From: an uncultured delta proteobacterium
GTDB taxonomy: Bacteria > Myxococcota_A > Polyangia > Polyangiales > Ga0077539
Direction of reading: 5' to 3'
DNA length: 6,182 nt
NCBI GenBank assembly: GCA_903860995.1
Contig: CAIOSS010000060.1
Span: 1-6,182 of the forward strand
Part shown: positions 1 through 5,199 of the stretch, in pieces
Numbering within the stretch: position 1 is the first letter of the stretch
Layout of the letters: every line of letters begins with the position of its first letter
The notes under the pieces: generated by a model
What the model was told of the DNA's origin: nothing
What the model saw: the letters and a program-made list of their open reading frames with translations, nothing else
Database searches by the model: none
Program-made: the position numbers and the translations under genes

Positions 1-17
1 CGCCCAAGTCCGTCGCT

Positions 18-44
18 CCCTTGCGACCCTTGCGACCCTTGCGG
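18..44. repeat. three tandem copies of a 9-bp unit
   Basis: The unit CCCTTGCGA occurs at 18-26 and 27-35, and again at 36-44 with the last base changed to G. It lies in a stretch with no recognisable gene. The 9-bp period would keep a reading frame (three codons), but no gene is identified over it. It may be simple slippage. Confidence 0.7.
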
Positions 45-100
45 TTCTCCTCCCAAGGCGCCCTGCTCAACCCGTCAGAACTCCTGCGGCGAGGTACTAG

Positions 101-259
101 CGGGAATGGCAGTGGGCTGTCAGGTTTGTGCGATGCGCCGCGCGGGTGCGCGCGGTGGTGATGGAGCGCACGGAGACCCTGCTCAACTGCGACGACCTCG
201 ACAAGGGCGAGCCCCGGCAGTTTCGGCTGCACCGCATCACGGCGGCGCGCCTCGCGTAG
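101..259 (+). pseudogene. possible remnant of a WYL-like domain C-terminus
   Basis: This segment is open after a TAG at 98-100 and ends at TAG 257-259. From the ATG at 161 it reads 32 residues; the central part is DDLDKGEPRQFRLHRI and it ends TAARLA. The 'xRxFRLxRI' pattern followed by a short tail resembles the end of WYL domains, the ligand-sensing domains of HTH transcriptional regulators, where an R-x-F-R-L-D-R-I strand is common. No full-length domain or HTH precedes it, and the frame is closed 60 bp upstream of the ATG, so if real it is a decayed or frameshifted fragment. There is no good Shine-Dalgarno before 161. The resemblance was judged by eye and chance coding in GC-rich DNA is a serious alternative. 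Confidence 0.25.
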
Positions 260-262
260 CGT

Positions 263-535
263 TCAGTTGAACTCGGTGGGGTCGACCTTCGCGGGCGCTG
301 CGGCGGGGGCGGGCGCCTCGGCCTCGGCGGGGCTGTCGGCTGCCTCGCGCGCCGCCGCGGCGTTGAGCGTGTACTCGCTGGCGCGCTTGGGCATGGCCTC
401 GCGCTCTGCGGCGCGCTCCCACTGGCGGGCGGCCTCGCGCCACGCGGTGACCCGCGCGCTCTCGTCTCCAGCGGCCCGCGCCTTCTGCTCAGCAGCCGTC
501 GCCTTGGCGACGTGGGGGTTCTTTCCAAAACTCAT
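263..535 (-). CDS. small Ala/Glu-rich helical protein, 90 aa, unknown function
   Basis: The protein begins MSFGKNPHVAKATAAEQKA and is mostly alpha-helical in composition. Residues 9-66 are Ala/Glu/Arg/Lys-rich with regular charged spacing, including an AWREAARQWERAAERE segment at 31-46 suited to an amphipathic helix or helical hairpin. Residues 67-83 form an Ala/Pro/Glu low-complexity tail. It has no signal peptide or membrane segment, so it is probably cytoplasmic. The frame stays open upstream to an ATG at 652, but I chose the ATG at 535 because the protein-like composition begins there. A GAGGAGG (minus strand, 556-550) lies 14 nt upstream, which is a rather long spacing. The MSFGKNPHVAKA opening seems familiar from hypothetical proteins of myxobacteria, but I cannot name a family or function. 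It is divergent from the TerB-like gene across a spacer with a palindrome. Confidence 0.75.
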   Translation of the reverse strand: MSFGKNPHVAKATAAEQKARAAGDESARVTAWREAARQWERAAEREAMPKRASEYTLNAAAAREAADSPAEAEAPAPAAAPAKVDPTEFN

Positions 536-597
536 GGCGTTGCTCGATGCCTCCTCGGATTTCCACTCCCATGCCACATCGGGCCGCGGGGCGCTCG

Positions 598-614
598 GGG
601 ATGTGACATATCCC
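598..614. promoter_or_regulatory. 17-bp near-perfect palindrome, candidate operator
   Basis: GGGATGTGACATATCCC has arms GGGAT/ATCCC and TG/CA around a central A at 606, with one mismatched pair (G603/T609). It lies in the 170-bp spacer between two divergent genes, 63 bp upstream of the ATG at 535 and about 92 bp upstream of the ATG at 706. It is less GC-rich than its surroundings. Size and symmetry fit a homodimeric regulator site; which regulator is unknown. Confidence 0.45.
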
Positions 615-632
615 GTCCGACCGCGGGACGGG
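612..632. repeat. 7-bp inverted repeat (hairpin) in the divergent spacer
   Basis: CCCGTCC (612-618) is the exact reverse complement of GGACGGG (626-632), with a 7-nt loop. It overlaps the right edge of the 17-bp palindrome. There is no T-tract on either side, so a terminator is unlikely. It could be part of an operator or of the leader of either divergent transcript. Confidence 0.4.
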
Positions 633-705
633 CTTCCTTCCCTTCCCAGCATCTGGTGAAGTTGTCTATCCTCCGGGGCACCAACGTCGCGGAGAGGCCG
701 CGGCC

Positions 706-1113
706 ATGAGCGCAGAGGCGAATTCGATGCACGAGCAGGACATGGCGATCTTGAAGTCCCTGGTGGCGGTGGCCTGGATCGACGGGCAGTTCGCCTCGGA
801 GGAGCGCGAGCACCTCGACGCCCTCATCAGCGCGTTCGGCGCGACCGAGGCCGAGGCCGCGGCGGTGCGGGAGTACGCGTCGACCCCTCGCTCGCTCGCC
901 GACATCCCCCTGACCGACCTCTCGGCCGACGACCGGCGCACGCTGCTCAATCACGCGGTGGTGCTCACGCACATCGACGGCGAACAGACCGGCGTGGAGA
1001 AGGCCCTCGTGGGCGACCTCACGAGCCTCCTGCGCATCCCCGAGGCCGAGTCGACGCGCATCGTCGAGGCCGCCGAGGCGCGGGTGAAGCGCCTCCTGCA
1101 CCAGACCGCCTGA
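706..1113 (+). CDS. TerB-like (tellurite-resistance TerB family) protein
   Basis: This 135-aa protein resembles the TerB/TerB-like family: small all-helical cytoplasmic proteins with acidic, probably metal-binding loops, found with tellurite-resistance and stress modules and also as stand-alone genes. Two similarly placed motifs are visible, WIDGQFASEE (24-33) and HIDGEQTGVE (89-98). Each is an I-D-G followed by Glu residues at a helix start, the two-fold pattern typical of TerB. It has no signal peptide. GGAGAGG at 691-697 sits 8 nt before the ATG at 706, which decides this start; an in-frame ATG at 727 (residue 8) is the alternative. No other ter gene is present, so tellurite resistance should not be assumed. 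Its direct function is unknown. It stands alone, divergent from the 90-aa gene and convergent with the 440-aa gene. Confidence 0.8.
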   Translation: MSAEANSMHEQDMAILKSLVAVAWIDGQFASEEREHLDALISAFGATEAEAAAVREYASTPRSLADIPLTDLSADDRRTLLNHAVVLTHIDGEQTGVEKALVGDLTSLLRIPEAESTRIVEAAEARVKRLLHQTA

Positions 1114-1280
1114 CCGTCCGAAGCCCCCCCCGCAAGCTCTGAAGCCCTCCTCCCTCGGTCCAACGCCGCGATGGACCGCGCGGCCCGTCATCTGCGGGTG
1201 ACGCGTCGTTGCCACCGGGCTGCTATCGCCCCACGTGGGGGTCGGCCTGCCAGGGTCCGTTCGGTCGACGCTCGCGCGCC
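1114..1280. other. convergent intergenic region with a 12-bp palindrome
   Basis: This is the 167-bp gap between the 3' ends of the TerB-like gene (+) and the 440-aa gene (-). It carries a perfect palindrome CCCCACGTGGGG at 1229-1240, which as RNA would be a short 4-bp stem with a tetraloop and no U-tract. I see no convincing intrinsic terminator for either gene, and no ORF of note. Confidence 0.5.
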
Positions 1281-2603
1281 TCAGAACCTGATCTGTGGCA
1301 GTCCGGCCGGCGCCTGCGGGACCGGGCGCTCGGGCTGCCCCTGGCCGCCCAGCAGACCCGGCAGGCCGCCCGTCATCCGGCCCACGTCCGAGGCGATGTC
1401 TCGCGCCGCCCGCGCGGCGTTGACCAGCGTGGTCACCTGCGCCGGGGTGAGGGTGATGGTCACCACGGCGCTGCGGTCGTCTTGCGTGATGCGCACCTGG
1501 TCGACCGCGGCGCGCGCCACGCCGAAGGCCGCGTCGATGCGGTCGAAGCGCTCGCCCGCGTCGCGCCCGCCGGTGAGGCCCGCCATCGCGCGCATGGCCC
1601 CGATGCCCTGCTGTGCCTCGCCGATGGTCGAGACGATCTCCGCCTTGCGCGCCGTCCAGAAGGACTGCATCGCCGCCGTGAAGGGTCGCGCCACCGTGGC
1701 GCTCGCGAACTCCCCGCGCGCCACCCCTTCGAGGCCGGCGTTGACGACGTTGAGCGCGAGGCCGCCGGTCTCCATCTGCCGCGCGAGGGTGAGGTCGGCG
1801 CTGGCCGGGTTGGCGCGCACGAGGTCGTCGGCGAACTCGTTGATGGTCCGCGGGTTCTGCGCGCGCACGGCGGCCACGTCGACGGCCACCACGACAGCCT
1901 GCTGCGCGCCGAGGCGATCGATCATTCGCGGCAGCGGCGACGACAGGTTGAGCCCCGGGGCCTCCAGGTAGGCGTAGCGCAGGGCGGTGGGCATGTACGC
2001 CTGCTCGGCGACGACTGCGCTGCCGGCCATGAAGTGCACCGACGGGTCGCGCGGCGACGCGGTCGCCCCGCGGAAGACCGGCGTGAGCACCGCGTGACCG
2101 TTGACCTGCGTGGTGGTGACGGAGCCGCGGGAGAGCTGCATCACGGCGCTGAAGCACTGTGTGGCCTGCGCGGGCGAGGCGGTGTGCGCCCCGGAGGCGA
2201 CCCACGCGGAGGCCGAGCGGCCGGCCAGGAGGTCGCGGTCGGCGCCGACGAAGAGGGTGCCCACGCGGTCCAGGGGGTCGAAGGTGCAGCGGGCGATGAC
2301 GTCCTGCATCTGGCGGGAGAGGGCGGTCTCCTGGGCGCCCGCGCCGGGCGCGGGGTGGGTGACGGTGCGGCGGAGCTCGGCGAAGGGGGGGAAGGCGCGG
2401 AGCTGGGCCAGGTCGACCCGCGCCACGACGAAGCTGTTGGGGGGCATCCGGCTCAGGGCGTTGGAGGCGCTTCGGTTCTTCCGCCACATCCAGTAGCCGG
2501 TGCCTCCGACCGCGGCGACGCTGCCCGCGACCACGACGCTCACCAAACCGACCATCACGTTCTTGTTCAAGGCGACCGGTGACCGCTTTCTGCGGCGAGT
2601 CAT
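1281..2603 (-). CDS. membrane-anchored protein of unknown function, 440 aa
   Basis: The N-terminus is strongly basic (RRRKR at 3-7), followed by one hydrophobic segment at about 16-40 rich in Val, Ala and Gly. This predicts an uncleaved signal anchor with a large periplasmic domain. After it comes PPNSFVVARVDLAQLRAFPPF (54-74), and a similar strand-helix pattern recurs at QAVVVAVDVAAVRAQNP (235-251), suggesting two related alpha/beta modules. Cys106 (in ARCTFDPLDRV) and Cys150 could form a disulfide. The C-terminus (about 412-440) is Gly/Pro/Gln-rich and probably disordered. This 'small residue, VVxVDLAxLR..P' layout is seen in uncharacterised proteins of myxobacteria; I do not recognise a named family. 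I chose the ATG at 2603 because it directly precedes the basic-hydrophobic signal; the Shine-Dalgarno is weak (GGGACGG abuts the ATG). Only 29 bp separate it from the upstream lipoprotein gene and no terminator is seen, so it is probably third in the B12-riboswitch operon, though an independent promoter cannot be excluded. Confidence 0.8.
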   Translation of the reverse strand: MTRRRKRSPVALNKNVMVGLVSVVVAGSVAAVGGTGYWMWRKNRSASNALSRMPPNSFVVARVDLAQLRAFPPFAELRRTVTHPAPGAGAQETALSRQMQDVIARCTFDPLDRVGTLFVGADRDLLAGRSASAWVASGAHTASPAQATQCFSAVMQLSRGSVTTTQVNGHAVLTPVFRGATASPRDPSVHFMAGSAVVAEQAYMPTALRYAYLEAPGLNLSSPLPRMIDRLGAQQAVVVAVDVAAVRAQNPRTINEFADDLVRANPASADLTLARQMETGGLALNVVNAGLEGVARGEFASATVARPFTAAMQSFWTARKAEIVSTIGEAQQGIGAMRAMAGLTGGRDAGERFDRIDAAFGVARAAVDQVRITQDDRSAVVTITLTPAQVTTLVNAARAARDIASDVGRMTGGLPGLLGGQGQPERPVPQAPAGLPQIRF

Positions 2604-2632
2604 CCGTCCCGCCGCGCGCGCACCGTAGCAGG

Positions 2633-3325
2633 TCAGCGCGCGTGGATCACGCCGACCGCGTCGAGGTCGAAGCCCGTCGCGGGCTCCATGAGCCCCTGGG
2701 TGGCGAGGTCGCGGATACGGAGGAAGCGCGCGCGGGCCACGCCCACCGCCGCGAGGTCGAAGTGGTCCCCGCCGGAGACCCGCGGGTCGAGCGGGCAGAG
2801 GTTGTTCGAGGGATTGGCGTACACGGGGTTCCAGCCGGCGCACCCGGTGTGGGGGCGAGCGCCCTGCGGGTCGCAGGGGAAGGTGACCCAGGTGGTGCCG
2901 TCCGCGCTGACGGACACCTCGCCGAGCTCCTCCCAGAAGCGCTCCTCGACGCCCGGGACGGTGAACGCGTTCTCGAAGACCACGAAGTCGTCGCCGGGCT
3001 CGTCGACGATGTCGCGCTCGAACGTGATCACGATCTGGCCGCCCCGACCGAGGGACACCACGTCGGTGCCGCCCCGCAGGTCGCCGGCGCCCTGCGGCGG
3101 TCCGAGGACGATGCCGGGCATCGCGGCGTGACCGAAGCTCGCGGCCTCACCCGGGGTGAAGGACACGACCCTCGTCGCGAAGGGACCGCCGCCCTCGCCG
3201 CGCGCCGAGGCGTCTGCGTAGGCGCAGGGCGACGGAGGATCGGCGCCGCCGTCCGTCGCGGGGGCCACCGGCGCGTCCCCGCAGCCGACGAGGGCGCCCG
3301 CGAGGAGCGCGAGCGCCGCCCTCAC
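2633..3325 (-). CDS. surface lipoprotein, 'cell surface protein' beta-sandwich type, 230 aa
   Basis: The start is GTG at 3325-3323, overlapping the TGA of the preceding gene (3324-3322). The N-terminus runs Arg2, a short hydrophobic stretch, then lipobox LVGC with Cys15 as the lipidated residue. A short Pro/Asp/Gly linker follows. The mature domain (about 50-230) contains VVSFTPGEAASFG (53-65), GIVLGPPQGAG (71-81), DVVSLGRGGQIVITFERDIVD (88-108), DDFVVFENAF (112-121), EVSVSADGTTW (136-146), a Cys-rich segment (Cys151, 162, 177), GGDHFDLAAVG (185-195), ARFLRIRD (199-206) and GFDLDAVGVIH (218-228). This matches the uncharacterised bacterial 'cell surface protein' family, a likely jelly-roll/discoidin-like beta-sandwich; 'FLRIRD' is typical of such folds. 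The acidic GFDLDAV end and the DDF motif could bind calcium (inference). It lacks its own Shine-Dalgarno and is probably translationally coupled to the gene before it. In a B12-riboswitch operon it is a candidate corrinoid-binding accessory lipoprotein, but binding is unproven. Confidence 0.87.
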   Translation of the reverse strand: MRAALALLAGALVGCGDAPVAPATDGGADPPSPCAYADASARGEGGGPFATRVVSFTPGEAASFGHAAMPGIVLGPPQGAGDLRGGTDVVSLGRGGQIVITFERDIVDEPGDDFVVFENAFTVPGVEERFWEELGEVSVSADGTTWVTFPCDPQGARPHTGCAGWNPVYANPSNNLCPLDPRVSGGDHFDLAAVGVARARFLRIRDLATQGLMEPATGFDLDAVGVIHAR

Positions 3326-4650
3326 GGCACGAACGCGACGCCGTACGGCGGCCGCGCGCCCGTCCCGAGGGTCATGGTCGTCAGTGCGGTGCCGTCGGGG
3401 CGGTACACGCGCACGCCCGCGCTGCCCATCGTGCGGTCGAGCACCCAGACGTTGCCCGCAGGGTCGCGGGCGAGGCCGCCGATGGTGCCGGTGGTCACGA
3501 TGGTGGCGCCGACGGCTCCGGTCGCGAGGTTGAACGCCACCACGCGGTTGTCGGAGACGCTGGCGTCGGCCACCGCGAGGCGCGTGACGACCGCCCAGCC
3601 GCGGTCTTCGTCGAGCATCACGACGCTCCCGACGTCGCCGCCGAGGGCGGCCTCGGTGACGCCGGTGCCCACCACGCGCAGGGTGACCGGGTCGACGCGC
3701 TCGATGCGGCCGTCGAGGGTCTGCGGCGCGGAGAAGGCCACGACGCCCGCCTCGGCCACGACGATCGAGGTGCCCGCGGGGGTGGTGACCATCGACACGG
3801 GGTTGCGCCCCGTGAGCGAGAGCGCCTGGACGCCGGTGGTCGCCGGGTCGGCGTCGACGAGCGCGAGGGTGGCGGCGTTGATGACCGCGAGGGTCCCGCT
3901 GGTCACCGGGACGTAGCTGTCGAGGTTCTGGAGCGTCACGAAGATCGACCCGCCCACGCGGACCATGTTGGACGCCTCGAGGGAGCCGTCGGTGTCCGCG
4001 GGCGAGCGCAGCGGAGCGAGGTCGATGGCGCCCACGACGCCCGCGGCGCCGTCGAGCGAGGGGTTGATGATGCCGAGCCGGGGGAGGGCGTACTGCGCGA
4101 CGAGGGCGCGCGTCGGCGACAGCGTGAGCACGTCGTAGGGGTTGGCCGAGTAGGGCATCGGGGCGCCCGCGTCGACGCCCGGGGTGCCCATCATTCGCAG
4201 GGGGATGCGACGCGCGATGGCCGGGAGCATCGCCGGGTCGAGCACCGCGATGACGTCTTCGCCGCGGAGCAGGTCGTACACGATGCAGCCGCTGGTGACG
4301 GGCACGTGGTCCTGGTCGGGGGACATGGCGCCGGTGACGGTGAGCGCGGGCGTCGGGCCGATGGGTCCGAGGCCGTAGCCGCCGGTCGCGTAGTCGCTGG
4401 TGGTGACCAGCGCGCGGGTGAGCGTGCAGGCGGGACCACCGCCGTCGCTCGCGTCGACGGGCGCGCTGGCGTCGACGACGTCGGTGGCCACGGGCACGTC
4501 GGGCGTGCCCGCGTCGGCGGCGCCGAGGTCGCTGCCGGCGTCGAGGGTGGCGACGTCGCCGGTGGACGCGTCGGAGGGCGCTGGGTCGTCGGAGCAGCCG
4601 ACGGTGAGCGCGAACATGGAACCGATGGAGACGATGAAAAGACGACGCAT
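3322..4650 (-). CDS. beta-propeller-like lipoprotein under B12 riboswitch control, 442 aa
   Basis: The signal peptide MRRLFIVSIGSMFALTVGC ends in a lipobox with lipidated Cys19 (Ser20 and Asp21 follow). Residues 20-73 are an Asp/Ala/Ser/Pro-rich disordered linker. From about 74 there are repeating strand-turn units: ALVTTSDYATGG (80-91), GCIVYDLLRGEDVIAVLDP (121-139), GTLAVINAATLALVDADP (252-269), NPVSMVTTPAGTSIVVAE (283-300), IERVDPVTLRVVGTG (316-330), NRVVAFNLATGAV (368-380) and IGGLARDPAGNVWVLDR (390-406). These resemble the 40-45-residue blades of YncE/NHL/SMP-30-like propellers. Cys75 and Cys122 may pair. GGGAGGT (minus strand 4663-4657) lies 6 nt before the ATG, which fixes the start. 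The long leader contains a cobalamin riboswitch, so expression should fall when B12 is plentiful. The architecture parallels BtuG, the surface B12-binding propeller lipoprotein of Bacteroides; similarity is at the level of fold and context only. A generic YncE-like or other ligand-binding propeller is the alternative. Confidence 0.88.
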   Translation of the reverse strand: MRRLFIVSIGSMFALTVGCSDDPAPSDASTGDVATLDAGSDLGAADAGTPDVPVATDVVDASAPVDASDGGGPACTLTRALVTTSDYATGGYGLGPIGPTPALTVTGAMSPDQDHVPVTSGCIVYDLLRGEDVIAVLDPAMLPAIARRIPLRMMGTPGVDAGAPMPYSANPYDVLTLSPTRALVAQYALPRLGIINPSLDGAAGVVGAIDLAPLRSPADTDGSLEASNMVRVGGSIFVTLQNLDSYVPVTSGTLAVINAATLALVDADPATTGVQALSLTGRNPVSMVTTPAGTSIVVAEAGVVAFSAPQTLDGRIERVDPVTLRVVGTGVTEAALGGDVGSVVMLDEDRGWAVVTRLAVADASVSDNRVVAFNLATGAVGATIVTTGTIGGLARDPAGNVWVLDRTMGSAGVRVYRPDGTALTTMTLGTGARPPYGVAFVP

Positions 4651-4656
4651 GGCGAT

Positions 4657-4679
4657 ACCTCCCGCGCGCACCCGCGCGG
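4657..4679 (-). promoter_or_regulatory. Shine-Dalgarno with adjoining hairpin, candidate riboswitch output
   Basis: On the minus strand, CCGCGC (4679-4674) can pair with GCGCGG (4667-4662) around a 6-nt loop. The 3' arm runs into the Shine-Dalgarno GGGAGGT (4663-4657), which is 6 nt from the ATG at 4650. Two bases of the ribosome binding site are thus in the stem. Its position between the aptamer and the start codon makes it a candidate translational expression platform. No U-tract terminator is seen in 4680-4793. Confidence 0.45.
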
Positions 4680-4793
4680 ACAGTGTGGGGTTTTCGCGCA
4701 CGGCCGTTGAGGGCACAGGAGGGGGCTGCGGAGTTGGCGCCAGGGAGGCGTGGTCGTCCGACGCACAACCCACACCCCGTGGCAGCGCGCGAT

Positions 4794-4945
4794 GCGATGA
4801 CAGCCGGTCTCCTGGCTCCCGGATCATCCTCGGACGGCGCCTTCCCCAGCGCTTCGCGCCAGGTGGCAATTGCCGTCGTCGTTCCCGGTTACAGTGGCGG
4901 GGGCCGCGCCGGTGTTCCACCGGACTTCCCAAGCGCTGTCATCGC
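4794..4945 (-). promoter_or_regulatory. cobalamin (adenosylcobalamin/B12) riboswitch
   Basis: Read on the minus strand, the segment has the hallmarks of the cobalamin aptamer. A perfect 10-bp P1 forms between GCGATGACAG (4945-4936) and CTGTCATCGC (4803-4794). Next come GGGAA (4930-4926) and a CCGGTG-GAA-CACCGG hairpin (4923-4909), then the core GCCACTG (4898-4892). GACGGC (4877-4872) can pair with GCCGTC (4838-4833), enclosing the palindromic GGCAATTGCC (4875-4866) and a GCGC-GAA-GCGC hairpin. It finishes with the B12 box AGCCAGGAGACCGGC (4817-4803). B12 riboswitches usually turn expression off on binding cobalamin. It lies 143 nt upstream of the propeller lipoprotein start and controls that gene and probably the two after it. 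Confidence 0.95.
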
Positions 4946-4996
4946 GACGTTAGATGTCAAACAGCTCGAAGGCGCGAGGGCCGATGAGCGGGTCGG

Positions 4997-5026
4997 CTCC
5001 TACGCGAGCCCTACGCGTGGTGTCAA
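4997..5026 (-). promoter_or_regulatory. candidate promoter for the riboswitch transcript
   Basis: On the minus strand a perfect TTGACA (5026-5021) is followed, 18 bp on, by TAGGAG (5002-4997), a weak -10 (3 of 6 consensus bases). Transcription would begin near 4990, giving about 45 nt of leader before the riboswitch P1. The spacer and -10 contain two copies of CGCGTAGG (5017-5010 and 5006-4999) with an 11-bp period, possibly a regulator site. A second TTGACA (4960-4955) is too close to the aptamer to drive it. The rest of 4946-5199 holds no gene I can support. Confidence 0.45.
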
Positions 5027-5050
5027 GCAATGCGGATGCTGCGGGCATTC

Positions 5051-5071
5051 CGCGCAGCGAAGCGCGCAGCG
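5051..5071. repeat. 9-bp direct repeat in the divergent spacer
   Basis: CGCGCAGCG occurs at 5051-5059 and again at 5063-5071 with a 3-bp gap. It is followed by a 5-bp hairpin CCACC-GAA-GGTGG (5073-5085). Both lie between the riboswitch promoter and the small lipoprotein gene. They may be operator-like, or simple GC-rich redundancy. Confidence 0.45.
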
Positions 5072-5199
5072 CCCACCGAAGGTGGACGCGTCGACTTGAA
5101 CCGGCGGAGTGGCGCGGTGTGGCACAGCGACCGTCTCGCCGTTGCAGCGGGTAGTCCGCGAGAGTCCGTTGGCACCATCCCTGCTCTCCGAGACACTCC

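Noticed and set aside
1..270. Plus-strand frame open from the window edge with several cysteines (CDPCDPCG and later Cys residues)
   Set aside because: The Cys repeats come only from the 9-bp tandem repeat, there is no further family signal, and the rest is low-complexity Arg/Gly/Ala; probably chance openness.
612..632. Inverted repeat as an intrinsic terminator
   Set aside because: It lies upstream of both divergent genes, not at a gene end, and has no T-tract on either strand.
706..1113. Tellurite resistance operon
   Set aside because: Only a single TerB-like gene is present with no terZ/A/C/D/E neighbours, so a resistance role is not supported.
1229..1240. CCCCACGTGGGG palindrome as a bidirectional terminator for the convergent genes
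   Set aside because: As RNA it gives only a 4-bp stem and has no U-tract; it is noted only as a palindrome.
532..2487. 651-codon open frame on the minus strand
   Set aside because: It is Arg/Pro/Gly/His-rich low-complexity sequence lying across the TerB-like gene and the 440-aa gene in the wrong frame, with no domain or signal; a GC-driven shadow.
1209..3916. Long plus-strand open frames opposite the minus-strand operon
   Set aside because: The translations are Arg/Gly/Ala/His-rich without recognisable motifs, and the minus-strand frames carry signal peptides, lipoboxes and family motifs. These are antisense shadows.
4946..5199. tRNA or small RNA gene in the divergent spacer
   Set aside because: No cloverleaf, T-loop or anticodon arm could be found; only short GC repeats and a 5-bp hairpin are present.
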